A program made the translations under genes and the position numbers. Shown here in pieces: positions 9,082 through 18,225 of a stretch of 64,000 nucleotides of DNA. A model generated the notes under the pieces. It was given only the letters and a program-made list of their open reading frames with translations. It was not told where the DNA came from and did no database searches. Positions within the stretch are counted from its first letter, which is position 1. Each line of letters opens with the position of its first letter. The DNA comes from Salegentibacter sp. 24 (GTDB lineage: Bacteria > Bacteroidota > Bacteroidia > Flavobacteriales > Flavobacteriaceae): NCBI RefSeq assembly GCF_004362395.1, contig NZ_SNWE01000007.1, positions 62,001 to 126,000 on the forward strand, given 5' to 3'.

Positions 9082-10021
9082 TAAAATAAAATCATTTAAA
9101 ACACCTGGGCAGATAAGTACAAAGAAGCAAAATATTATTATAAAATTAAGTGGTGGTTTGGGAAATCAAATGTTCCAGTTTGCCGTTGCTCAAGTTTTAA
9201 GCTATAAAACAAACTCTAAACTTCTCCTGGATAAAGAATTTTATAAGTCTACTAATATGTTCAGCAATCATACTGTTAGAGAATTTGAATTGGATATCTT
9301 TAATTTGGAGTATTCTGAAGCACAGCCAGAGGATATTTCTAGGTTTTTGCAATTATCCTTTTTAGATAAATTACGAAAAAAATTAAACCTTAACTATCCT
9401 GAAACTTATAGAGAAGGTAAATTTTACTGGGATAAAAACCTACTTCAGCGAGAGCCACCAATATATTTAATTGGTTATTTTCAAAGCTATAAGTATTTCA
9501 AGGATTATGATATCTTATTAAAAGATATCTTTAAATTTCCTATTGAAAATTTGGATGACAGAAATAAGGAAATTATGGGTAAAATATTAAAAAAGAGTAA
9601 TTCGGTCTCTATTCATGTAAGAAGGGGAGATTACGCTGAGGATTCTGTTACTAGAGAATATCATGGTCTATGTGATAAAAATTATTATTTAAAGGCTCTT
9701 GATCTCCTCAGTAAAAAACATAGTGATTTGAATTTGTTCTTTTTTTCTGATGACATTGAGTGGGTGAAGAAAGAATTTAAAAATTTACCTTTCCATAAAA
9801 CTTTTGTGAATTTTAATAGAGGGAAAAACGGTTGGATCGATATGTTATTAATGAGTAATTGTCAAATCAATATTATAGCTAATAGCTCATTTAGTTGGTG
9901 GGCTGCTTATTTAAATATCAATATTTCTAAAACTGTGATTGCACCAAAAAGATGGTTTGCGAATAATAAAAAAGAAAAAGAAACGCTTGATTTAATTCCA
10001 CCAAATTGGGTTAGATTATAA
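9074..10021 (+). CDS. GT11 alpha-1,2-fucosyltransferase-like protein
   Basis: Glycosyltransferase family 11 member of 315 residues. Three landmarks are visible: LSGGLGNQMFQFA (about 25-37), the GDP-fucose-binding HVRRGDY motif (about 179-185), and the C-terminal NSSFSWWAA segment. This family transfers fucose from GDP-fucose in alpha-1,2 linkage to galactose. A linker of about 20 residues precedes the usual family start. No GDP-fucose synthesis genes are in the window, so the donor must come from elsewhere. Confidence 0.9.
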   Translation: MPNKIKSFKTPGQISTKKQNIIIKLSGGLGNQMFQFAVAQVLSYKTNSKLLLDKEFYKSTNMFSNHTVREFELDIFNLEYSEAQPEDISRFLQLSFLDKLRKKLNLNYPETYREGKFYWDKNLLQREPPIYLIGYFQSYKYFKDYDILLKDIFKFPIENLDDRNKEIMGKILKKSNSVSIHVRRGDYAEDSVTREYHGLCDKNYYLKALDLLSKKHSDLNLFFFSDDIEWVKKEFKNLPFHKTFVNFNRGKNGWIDMLLMSNCQINIIANSSFSWWAAYLNINISKTVIAPKRWFANNKKEKETLDLIPPNWVRL

Positions 10022-10031
10022 AGAATATTAA

Positions 10032-10868
10032 ATGAAATCTTCTCTTCCTTCTGTTAGTATAGTCATTCCTTGTTATAACGATTCAAAGTATATAGAAACA
10101 GCGGTAGAATCAGCCTATTCTCAAAAACTGGAAAATTTAGAAATTATTATAGTAGATGATGGATCAGATGAAAAAACCAAGCTAGTTCTACAAAGCTTAC
10201 GCAGTAAAATAAATAAAATAATTACTCAAACCAATCTCGGCGTTAGCGCAGCGCGAAATGCCGGTATTAAAGAAAGTTCTGGTGATTATATTTTGGTTCT
10301 GGATAGTGATGACTTTTTTGAGCCAGGTTTTTGCAAAAAGGCATTGAGGGCCTTCCAGACAGGGGATAATGTCCGTCTGGTCACATGTTACGCAAAATGG
10401 TTTATTGATAGTACTAATTACCAAATTCATAAGCCGGCTGGAGGGGAACTCAAAAATTTCTTATATCGGAACTCGGCTTTAAGTAATTCTATGTTTTTAA
10501 AAAAAGATTGGAGAAAAGTTGGTGGGTACGATGAATCAATGAAAGATGGATGGGAAGACTGGGAATTCTTTATAAGATTGCATAAGGATGGGGGTAATAC
10601 AATTGTAATTCCTGAAGTGCTTTTTCATTATCGAATGAAAAAAAAATCCAAAACTAGTATTGCAAATCAGAATAGGTATGATTTGTTGAATTGTATTCTT
10701 GAAAAGCATTCAGATCTATATAAAGACAGATTTTCTGAAACTATAACTTACTTGATAAATGAATTAAAAAAGGAGGAAGCAGCAAGGAAGAGAGTTCAGA
10801 AAAAAATGGATTACAAAATCGGGCGTTTTGTTTTAAGCCCTGTAAGGTTTCTCAGAAGCTTATATTAA
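10032..10868 (+). CDS. Family 2 glycosyltransferase
   Basis: A 278-residue GT2 enzyme with VSIVIPCYND, IIVDDGS and LVLDSDDFFEPG motifs, and a late GWEDWEF motif often seen in bacterial GT2 proteins that act on repeat units. It is plus strand and 10 bases after the fucosyltransferase. Donor unknown. Confidence 0.88.
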   Translation: MKSSLPSVSIVIPCYNDSKYIETAVESAYSQKLENLEIIIVDDGSDEKTKLVLQSLRSKINKIITQTNLGVSAARNAGIKESSGDYILVLDSDDFFEPGFCKKALRAFQTGDNVRLVTCYAKWFIDSTNYQIHKPAGGELKNFLYRNSALSNSMFLKKDWRKVGGYDESMKDGWEDWEFFIRLHKDGGNTIVIPEVLFHYRMKKKSKTSIANQNRYDLLNCILEKHSDLYKDRFSETITYLINELKKEEAARKRVQKKMDYKIGRFVLSPVRFLRSLY

Positions 10869-10879
10869 TAATAACTTAT

Positions 10880-11656
10880 ATGATTTTAAAAAAAGTCCTG
10901 AAAAATTTAATACCTGAATACATGCATTCGAGTTTCAGAAAGCAATACTTTAGTTTTAAGGGCTTTATTTATAAAAAGGACCTTAGTCGTTTGGCAAAAA
11001 TTCATCAATGTGATAAATGGGGCACCCATTTTTATACTCCTCATTATCATAAACATTTCAAGAGTTTCAGAAAGGAAAAAATTAACCTTCTCGAAATAGG
11101 GGTAGGAGGTTATAAAAAGTCTCATAGGGGAGGTGCTTCTTTAAGGATGTGGAAAGATTATTTTAGAAAGGGCCAGATTTATGCCTTGGACATCTATGAT
11201 AAATCTTCTCTTCAGGAGGACCGCATAAAGATTTTTAAAGGTGATCAAACTGATACAACCTTTTTAAAACAATTGACCGAAAACATAGGAAATATAGATA
11301 TTATTATTGATGATGGTAGTCATATGAATTCGGATATTATTAAAACTTTCCAGTTTTTATTCCCCATTCTAAAAACCGAAGGAATATATGTTGTAGAAGA
11401 TTTACAATGCTCCTATTGGCCCTGGTATGGCGGGAATAGTAGAGATTTAACGGATAGTAATACTGCTATCAATTACTTTAAAAAATTAGTTCATGGATTA
11501 AATTATTCCGAATTTATCCAACCAGGATATAAGCCAACTTATTTTGATAAGAATATTATTTCCATTCATTTTTATCACAATATTGTATTCATTCACAAAG
11601 GTGAAAACGATGAACCATCTAGTTTTTTAAAAGATAATACACTACCAAATAAATAA
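10880..11656 (+). CDS. MycE/TylF-like sugar O-methyltransferase
   Basis: A 258-residue class I methyltransferase resembling the metal-dependent sugar O-methyltransferases of the MycE group. The SAM loop is LLEIGVGG (70-77), followed by GGASLRMWKDYF, FKGDQTD, the acidic IIIDDGSH (142-148) that in MycE holds the metal and catalytic residues, and VVEDLQCSYWP. This makes methylation of a sugar hydroxyl the best guess. It lies 11 bases after a GT2 gene. Confidence 0.8.
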   Translation: MILKKVLKNLIPEYMHSSFRKQYFSFKGFIYKKDLSRLAKIHQCDKWGTHFYTPHYHKHFKSFRKEKINLLEIGVGGYKKSHRGGASLRMWKDYFRKGQIYALDIYDKSSLQEDRIKIFKGDQTDTTFLKQLTENIGNIDIIIDDGSHMNSDIIKTFQFLFPILKTEGIYVVEDLQCSYWPWYGGNSRDLTDSNTAINYFKKLVHGLNYSEFIQPGYKPTYFDKNIISIHFYHNIVFIHKGENDEPSSFLKDNTLPNK

Positions 11657-11661
11657 AGAAA

Positions 11662-12453
11662 TTGAAGTTACAGGGGGAGATAGCAATAGTCACTACAGTT
11701 AACAACTGGGAGCTTTATAGAAAAACATCCCATAGTTTTCCACCCGAAGTCATTAGATACGTTATAGATGGCCGCAATCGATTTTATGGTTTAAAAAGTT
11801 TATTATTTATTCTTAAAAAATTAAGGACCAAAAACCTTACATGGTTGATAATGGTTGATGAGGATGCTGTTGTCTCTTCGGCAGAGAATCTATTTGCACT
11901 TATTCATTTTATGAGTGTAAATAATTATACTGCCTGTGGAATGCGTGATGGAGGTGAAATAAAATGGAGGAATTTTAGTCCTCATTCTATTAATACATTT
12001 TGTAGTATTCTTAACTTAAAAGATATTTATAAAATTTTTGATCAAAATGAGATTTTGCAAAATCAATTTATTCGAAATAATGAGTTTTCCTGGAATCTTG
12101 AAAATCTCAAATATAAAAACTATAGAAGGAATAGCCTGTTTGAAGAATATTATTGTTTTTTCTTTTGGTTATTAAGGAAGAACAAAAAAATTTATTATTT
12201 AAAGGCAAATAATCCCTACCATGATGAGACAACTGCTTTAATGAATCATAATAACAAGGTTTTTCTTTATCACGCATGGTATTCTCGATTCTATGGAAAA
12301 GACGAGAAGCATACCCACAGAATAAATAAGATGATAGAATTGGGAGAAGCCAATCCAATTAATCCTTCCCCACTTCTTTTAAAAAACCCTGCATATAAAT
12401 TGCGTTTCTTAGCTTATAAATATTACAGACGATTCTTGAGAAAATTTTTATAA
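11662..12453 (+). CDS. Uncharacterised protein, possible GT-A-like glycosyltransferase
   Basis: A 263-residue protein that I do not recognise as a standard family. The predicted start is TTG 11662, five bases after the upstream stop, and no closer ATG precedes the first conserved-looking strand IAIVTTVNNW. A central LIMVDEDAVV segment resembles the acidic DxD region of GT-A enzymes. The C-terminus is basic and aromatic. Its place between a methyltransferase and a GT2 gene supports a glycan role, but the catalytic assignment is inference. Confidence 0.55.
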   Translation: MKLQGEIAIVTTVNNWELYRKTSHSFPPEVIRYVIDGRNRFYGLKSLLFILKKLRTKNLTWLIMVDEDAVVSSAENLFALIHFMSVNNYTACGMRDGGEIKWRNFSPHSINTFCSILNLKDIYKIFDQNEILQNQFIRNNEFSWNLENLKYKNYRRNSLFEEYYCFFFWLLRKNKKIYYLKANNPYHDETTALMNHNNKVFLYHAWYSRFYGKDEKHTHRINKMIELGEANPINPSPLLLKNPAYKLRFLAYKYYRRFLRKFL

Positions 12454-12463
12454 GAGAATTAAA

Positions 12464-13417
12464 ATGATGAAATCCCAGATTAAAATTGGACCAAAAGTCT
12501 CTATTATAATGGCAACCTTTAATCGTTTTCATTATATCAGAGAAACTCTAATCTCTATTAGAAATCAGAGTTTTAAGGATTGGGAATGTTTGGTGATAGA
12601 TGATGGGTGCACGGACAAAACAAAAGAGCTGATAGAAAATTTGGCAGTCCAGGATAGCCGTTTTATTTACTTGAAGAGACCGTTTAATTACAATAAAGGG
12701 TTATCAGGATCTCGAAACCATGGTCTTGATTTTGCGCGGGGAAGATATTTAATCTTTTTTGATGATGATGATATTGTTCATCCAGAGAATCTTAGTATTT
12801 GTCTCGAAGTGTTGCAGAATAACGAATGGAATTTTTGCAGGTATAATAAAATGCCTTTTGTCACTCCGCATTTTGATAAGAAATTTAATCCCGTAAAAAA
12901 GATTAGTCCTTTATTATTTCAGCTGTCGGATCTCCATAAAATGATTACTGGGAAAATTCCTTTCGCCTCGTGTTGTGTAATGTGGAAAAAAGAATGTTTT
13001 GAAAAGGAGCGATTTAATGAGAAACTGATGTATGCTGAGGAATGGGAGTGTTACAGTCGAATTTTAGCAAAAGGTTATATTGGTGTTTCTCTGGATAAGG
13101 TGCTATACTATAATCGAAAACATCCTAATTCAAATACAGGGGAATTTCACAATAATAATCCGGTTCGTGTAAATTCAAAAATTAATGCCACTATACTCAT
13201 AATAAGTAATCTAGCTTCTAAAAATTTGATTAATTCGGAGATAAAAAATTTTTTTTTGCGGTTAGGTTTTGATTTAAAATCTTACAGAATAATAAAATTA
13301 ATATTAGACAAAAGTAAAGCTGATTTATGGGAGAAAATAAAGTACAAAACAGGTTATTTGATTTATCCATTTCTAAGACCTATACTCAAATTAAAAGCAA
13401 AAAGAAAGACGATTTAA
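12464..13417 (+). CDS. Family 2 glycosyltransferase
   Basis: A 317-residue GT2 enzyme: KVSIIMATFNR, LVIDDGC in place of the commoner DDGS, and the FFDDDD acidic run. A C-terminal basic tail (KAKRKTI) follows. Its last 27 bases overlap the 3' end of the oppositely oriented wecB gene, so the two genes converge without a terminator between them. Confidence 0.88.
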   Translation: MMKSQIKIGPKVSIIMATFNRFHYIRETLISIRNQSFKDWECLVIDDGCTDKTKELIENLAVQDSRFIYLKRPFNYNKGLSGSRNHGLDFARGRYLIFFDDDDIVHPENLSICLEVLQNNEWNFCRYNKMPFVTPHFDKKFNPVKKISPLLFQLSDLHKMITGKIPFASCCVMWKKECFEKERFNEKLMYAEEWECYSRILAKGYIGVSLDKVLYYNRKHPNSNTGEFHNNNPVRVNSKINATILIISNLASKNLINSEIKNFFLRLGFDLKSYRIIKLILDKSKADLWEKIKYKTGYLIYPFLRPILKLKAKRKTI

Positions 13418-14479
13418 TATTTTAATTATTCTTCCTCCGGTTTTACCGTCCCAAGATTCAGGAATTTTTCCTTTTTTCCACTTACCATTAAACAACTTTT
13501 CTAAGGTTGGAGCAATAGTTAAAGGATCAGTTCCAAGCAACTCATTGGTGCCCTCATTGATAGTTTCCGGTCTTTCCGTGCTATTCCTTACGGATAGACA
13601 AGGTACTCCAAGAACCGTAGTTTCTTCGGTAATACCACCGGAATCAGTAATTACTGCTTTTGCTCGTTCTACCATATAATTAAATTCCAAATAACTTAAA
13701 GGCTCAACAATATAGAGATTCTCATTTTGGCAGGTGCTTAATTTTAATATGTTTGCTGTTCGGGGATGAACAGGAAAAATTACAGGGAGGTTTCTGGAAT
13801 GGTCAAGAATAGTTTTAATTGTAATTTCCAAGTTTTTGATCTCATCAACATTACCGGGTCGGTGAAGGGTTAAAATAATGTAATTCCCTTCTGTGAGTTT
13901 CAATTTTTCCCAAATTGAAGGCCTGCGAAATTTATTTCTAAAATTCAATAAGGTATCTATCATAGTGTTGCCTACAAAGAATGTATTGTCTTCCTCTTTA
14001 CCTGTGTTCAAAAGTAATTGCTTCGCTTCTAATGTAGTGGTAAAACAATAATCACTTATACTATCAATTAAAATACGGTTTATTTCTTCTGGCATATTCC
14101 AGTCAAAAGAACGTAATCCGGCTTCGACATGAGCCACTTTTACTTGCATTTTTTTCGCTGTGATGGCACAAGCCATGCTGGAATTAACATCTCCCACCAC
14201 TAGGCAAAGCCCGGGTTTTTCATTTATAAGGATTTTTTCATAAGCAATCATTATTGCGCCGGTTTGAGCAGCTTGAGAACCACTCCCAACTTCCAAATTA
14301 ATATCAGGTTTTGGTATACTAAGATCTCTAAAGAAATTACCACTTAGAGACTCGTCATAATGCTGGCCGGTATGGATTAAACGATATTTAATAGGATGTT
14401 CTGATTTTTCGATAGCGTGAATAATGGCAGCTATCTTAACAAAATTTGGCCTGGCTCCGGCAATAAGATCGATTTTCAT
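13391..14479 (-). CDS. wecB: Non-hydrolysing UDP-N-acetylglucosamine 2-epimerase
   Basis: Interconverts UDP-GlcNAc and UDP-ManNAc. Family landmarks are present in order: IAGARPNFVK at the N-terminus, HTGQHYDESLSG, VVGDVNSSMA, HVEAGLRSFDWNMPEE, ITDSGGITEET, and the RNSTERPETINEGTN loop. The ATG at 14479 gives the standard start; a TTG at 14482 would add one residue. It is the only minus-strand gene inside the 35-kb glycan locus. ManNAc from this enzyme could feed either a ManNAc residue or, after hydrolysis, the NeuB-type synthases downstream. The latter link is inference. Confidence 0.93.
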   Translation of the reverse strand: MKIDLIAGARPNFVKIAAIIHAIEKSEHPIKYRLIHTGQHYDESLSGNFFRDLSIPKPDINLEVGSGSQAAQTGAIMIAYEKILINEKPGLCLVVGDVNSSMACAITAKKMQVKVAHVEAGLRSFDWNMPEEINRILIDSISDYCFTTTLEAKQLLLNTGKEEDNTFFVGNTMIDTLLNFRNKFRRPSIWEKLKLTEGNYIILTLHRPGNVDEIKNLEITIKTILDHSRNLPVIFPVHPRTANILKLSTCQNENLYIVEPLSYLEFNYMVERAKAVITDSGGITEETTVLGVPCLSVRNSTERPETINEGTNELLGTDPLTIAPTLEKLFNGKWKKGKIPESWDGKTGGRIIKILNRLSFCF

Positions 14480-14640
14480 CAAAAAAGGTTCAGTATAAAC
14501 GAAGGTAATAATTATATTTAATCCTATGAGTGCTTAAGTTGCACTTTACTTTTAAGCTTAATAGTAATTGATTTTCGATAATTCTAACTATTGGAAATTG
14601 AAGGGAGAAGTGATAGCTTTACCCCCAAAGCCCAATTTAA

Positions 14641-15888
14641 TTGAAACCTCCTCAGATAAAAAATATCCTTGTTGTTGCAGAGTCGATAGACGTAGAAGAT
14701 AGTAGTGGTACTAAGGGGCGGGTAGCTTTAATTAAAAATTTAAAAAAAGCTGGATTTGAGGTAGTCGTTTATCACTACACCCGAAGAGATATTCAATTGG
14801 AAGGAATACCCTGTGTAGCCATAAAAGAGGATAGAAAAAGCATTCTGTTTTTTTTAAGCAGGTTTGAGCGTTTTTTGCGGTATAAATTTAAATTGTTCCT
14901 TCATAAACCTTTGGAGAAAACTTTCGGTTTTTCATTTACTGTTTTTAATGATCGCAATAGTATTGTTGCCGCTTTGAAAAATGTGGATATGGAACCGGAT
15001 CTGGTTTTGACATTGAGCAAGGGGGGAAGTTTCAGGCCACATCATGCCCTTTTGAAAATACCGGAATGGCACTCTAAGTGGATGGCCTATATGCATGATC
15101 CATACCCTATGCACCATTACCCTAAGCCCTATACCTGGACGGAACCGGGAGCTCCTAAAAAGGAAGCATTTATAAGGGATATCTCAGAAAAAGCCGCTTT
15201 TTCCGCTTTTCCAAGTCAGTTACTTAAAGAATGGATGGTACAATTTTATTCTAGCTTTCTGAGAACAGGAGTGATTATTCCTCATCAGCTCGTAGAAAAA
15301 GAAATGGTGGATGTGAATTTTCCTGTGTATTTTAATCCCAGGGAATTTAATATATTACATGCAGGAAATCTTCTGGGAGCAAGAAATCCTAAGATTTTAG
15401 TGAATGCCTTTAAAAAATTCCTAAGGCTTAATCCCAGGGCCATGAAGTCTTCCAGGCTATTGTTTTTGGGTGGAAATAATCAACGTTTGGAAAAAGAAAG
15501 CAAAAGTGAAAATATCTTTGTGAGTAATGAATATGTAAGCTTCGATCTTGTATATCATATGCAGCAGCATACGGCAGTAAATATAATTCTTGAAGCAAAA
15601 TCTGATATTAGTCCGTTTTTACCGGGTAAGTTTCCCCATTGTATTAGTTCAAATAAGCCAATTTTATTATTAGGTCCCAGAAAGAGTGAAGCTCGCAGAC
15701 TATTAGGTGAGGAATATCCCTGGTGGTCTGAAATAGATGATGAGGAAAGAATAATTAACCTTCTTTCTCAATTATTTCTGAAATGGGAGGAAATTTCCGG
15801 AAATTTTAATGTTGATTATTCTGAAATTAAATACTATTTATCCGAGGAACATTTGAAAAATGTAATTCAAACTTTAGGTAGTCAATAA
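14641..15888 (+). CDS. GT-B-like glycosyltransferase, unassigned
   Basis: A 415-residue protein that looks like a GT4-type enzyme with weak motifs. The C-terminal domain has HAGNLLGARNP, VNIILEAKSD, FLPGKFPHCISSNKPILLLGP and a following glutamate, which match the donor-site loop of proteins often annotated as glycosyltransferases in capsule loci. The apparent start is TTG 14641. It is divergent from wecB across a 158-base spacer, so a new promoter for the second half of the locus may lie there. It shares one base with the next gene (TAATG). Confidence 0.7.
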   Translation: MKPPQIKNILVVAESIDVEDSSGTKGRVALIKNLKKAGFEVVVYHYTRRDIQLEGIPCVAIKEDRKSILFFLSRFERFLRYKFKLFLHKPLEKTFGFSFTVFNDRNSIVAALKNVDMEPDLVLTLSKGGSFRPHHALLKIPEWHSKWMAYMHDPYPMHHYPKPYTWTEPGAPKKEAFIRDISEKAAFSAFPSQLLKEWMVQFYSSFLRTGVIIPHQLVEKEMVDVNFPVYFNPREFNILHAGNLLGARNPKILVNAFKKFLRLNPRAMKSSRLLFLGGNNQRLEKESKSENIFVSNEYVSFDLVYHMQQHTAVNIILEAKSDISPFLPGKFPHCISSNKPILLLGPRKSEARRLLGEEYPWWSEIDDEERIINLLSQLFLKWEEISGNFNVDYSEIKYYLSEEHLKNVIQTLGSQ

Positions 15889-17039
15889 TGAAAATTCTAA
15901 TGATCTCTATATTTGCACCTCATTTTTTTAACTGGACAGAGCAGTTAAAAGATTCCGGCCACGAGGTTTATTGGATTGATGTTTTTGATTCTAATACTTA
16001 TGTGGAGAAGATAGATTTTATAGATCAAATTATCGGTTGGAAAAATCACATCAATTATCCCGGTCGATACTGGATAAAAAAGAACCTGCCGGGCTTATAC
16101 GGAGCAATAAACAGATTTAATCAAAGAGATTTAACAGGTGTCGTAGAGGAAAAAATTAAGCAAATAAATCCCGATATTGTTCAGAGCTTTGTACTTCAAT
16201 CTGGTGCTTACCCGATCTTATCTGTGATGAAAAAGTATCCCGAAATAAAATGGGTGTTTTCTGCCTGGGGGAATGATCTTTTTTTTAGACAGCAGAATGA
16301 AAAGGATTTGAAAGACATTAAAAACACTCTGCCTGAATTCGACTATATGTTTGCTGATTGCAACCGAGACTATATTGTGGCGCGCAATCATGGTTTTAAG
16401 GGTAAGTTCTTAGGAGCTTTCCCCGGAGGAGGAGGATATGATCTTCATAACTTGGAGACTCTAATGAAACCATTGAATCTGCGAAAAACAATTCTCATTA
16501 AAGGTTACCAGGGTAAGCTTGGGCGATGTAATAGGATTTTAGAGGCAGTGTATTCAATTAAAGATGAGTTGGCTAATTACTCAATCATTATTTTCGGAGA
16601 TAACAACGCAGTTAGTGACTACTTAAATAATAAAGAAATGAATTTATGGCCTAATCTTTCTCAATTAGGATTGGTGTCTCAAGAAGAGGTTTTACATTTA
16701 ATGGGGCAATCTATAATTTATATCGGGAACAGTATTTCAGACGGTATGCCCAACACTCTTTTAGAGGCAATTGTAATGGGGGCTTTCCCCATTCAGTCTA
16801 ATCCCGGAGGTGCCACTGCAGAAATTGTGGAACATGCTAAGGGAGGTTTTCTTATTGAAAATCCTGAAGATCCGAAAGAAATAAGAAAATGGATTTTAAA
16901 AGCTGTGAATAATCATCATAAAATAAGGCAAGGTATTGAGTATAATCTTAAAAATATAAGACCAGAGCTTGAAAGAAAAATTATAAGAAATCGTGTTCTT
17001 GAGCAATATTCAATTATAGAAGAGGAATTAAAAAATTAG
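15888..17039 (+). CDS. Family 4 glycosyltransferase
   Basis: A 383-residue GT-B enzyme. The N-terminal part has FSAWGNDLFF (a variant of the family's GxDL region). The C-terminal part has the GNSISDGMPNTLLEAIVMG donor-binding motif and the NPGGATAEIV loop. Start is in the TAATG overlap with the upstream gene. Specificity unknown. Confidence 0.88.
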   Translation: MKILMISIFAPHFFNWTEQLKDSGHEVYWIDVFDSNTYVEKIDFIDQIIGWKNHINYPGRYWIKKNLPGLYGAINRFNQRDLTGVVEEKIKQINPDIVQSFVLQSGAYPILSVMKKYPEIKWVFSAWGNDLFFRQQNEKDLKDIKNTLPEFDYMFADCNRDYIVARNHGFKGKFLGAFPGGGGYDLHNLETLMKPLNLRKTILIKGYQGKLGRCNRILEAVYSIKDELANYSIIIFGDNNAVSDYLNNKEMNLWPNLSQLGLVSQEEVLHLMGQSIIYIGNSISDGMPNTLLEAIVMGAFPIQSNPGGATAEIVEHAKGGFLIENPEDPKEIRKWILKAVNNHHKIRQGIEYNLKNIRPELERKIIRNRVLEQYSIIEEELKN

Positions 17040-17040
17040 A

Positions 17041-18225
17041 ATGATAGTCATTAATAAGCCGAAATTATTTATTGAAGCTGAATTTGTAATAATTTCTTCA
17101 GAGATAAATATTTTTGAAGAAAAGGAAATCTTGTGGTATAAATTCCCGGTGGAGTTCCAGAATTATCTAGTAACGGAGAATTTAGATGCTTTCCTGGTAG
17201 GGTTATTGTTTTTGGGTTTAAAAAATGGGTATGATATTAGACTGGAAAGTCAGGTATCTGAAAAATTATATTATAATTTAACTCACTATTTAATTCCAGC
17301 TCTTTGCCTTGCTAATCCGGCTTTAACCAGAATTGAAATTCTTCCAAAAGAATTAAACGGCCAAAATCTAAATACTGGTAATATTGCAGGGACCGGACTC
17401 TCCTGTGGTATAGATTCTTTTGCTACATATTATGATCATATTAAGGAAAATGGAAGATTTTCAATAGGATATTTCACCTTTTTCAACGTGGGATCCCATG
17501 GTGATATGGGAGGGGAGAGGGCTAGAAAAGTTTACAAGGAACGCTTACATGCAGTTCGTGAATTTGCAATGGGTGAGAATAAAAAAGTTATAACCGTGGA
17601 TTCCAACTTAAGTGAAATTCTTCAGGTTAATTTTCAGAAATCTCATAGCCTAAGAAGTATTTCTTGTGTTCTTCATCTTCAAAAATTGTTTAGAAATTAT
17701 TATTATGCTTCTGCTTATAGATTTGATCATTTCAAGCTGAATCTAATAGATACCAGTGATTCAGATATTTTTAATCTCAATATGCTAAGCACCGAATCCA
17801 CCAGTTTTTATTCATCCGTTGCACAACTTTCCAGAGTAGAAAGAAGTCAATTGGTTAGCCAAAATCCTTCCACATATCCATTTCTGGATGTTTGTACAAA
17901 TCCGTGGATAGATAAGCCATATCTTAATTGTTCCTATTGCTATAAATGCCTTAGAACTCAATTGACTCTTGAAATTGGAGATAATCTAAAATTTTACAAT
18001 CAGGTATTTGACTTAAAAAAATATCAGGAAATAAAGTATAAATATATAGGGGAATTATTGGGCAAAAATGGAAAGTCTCCATTGGATCAGGAGCTTATTG
18101 CATATTTAAAGGAGAGAAATTACCATCTTCCTACAAAAGTTTACATTTATGGATTACTTTATAGGTATAATTTCTATAAACTTAAATTAAAAAGATATTT
18201 TAAAGAAATCATTGAAAATAATTGA
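17041..18225 (+). CDS. PP-loop (N-type ATP pyrophosphatase-like) protein with C-terminal Cys cluster
   Basis: A 394-residue protein with no clear named family. It has a PP-loop-like motif GLSCGIDSFATYY (about 119-131), in which the usual SGGxDS reads SCGIDS, and a C-terminal cluster DVCTNPW ... NCSYCYKCLRTQ (four cysteines at about 284-302) that looks like a metal site. The layout recalls QueC-like or tRNA-thiolation-like ATP pyrophosphatases, which activate a carboxylate or carbonyl by adenylation. Its place between a GT4 and a GT2 gene with only one-base spacing suggests amidation or another ATP-driven change of a glycan. That role is inference. Confidence 0.6.
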   Translation: MIVINKPKLFIEAEFVIISSEINIFEEKEILWYKFPVEFQNYLVTENLDAFLVGLLFLGLKNGYDIRLESQVSEKLYYNLTHYLIPALCLANPALTRIEILPKELNGQNLNTGNIAGTGLSCGIDSFATYYDHIKENGRFSIGYFTFFNVGSHGDMGGERARKVYKERLHAVREFAMGENKKVITVDSNLSEILQVNFQKSHSLRSISCVLHLQKLFRNYYYASAYRFDHFKLNLIDTSDSDIFNLNMLSTESTSFYSSVAQLSRVERSQLVSQNPSTYPFLDVCTNPWIDKPYLNCSYCYKCLRTQLTLEIGDNLKFYNQVFDLKKYQEIKYKYIGELLGKNGKSPLDQELIAYLKERNYHLPTKVYIYGLLYRYNFYKLKLKRYFKEIIENN

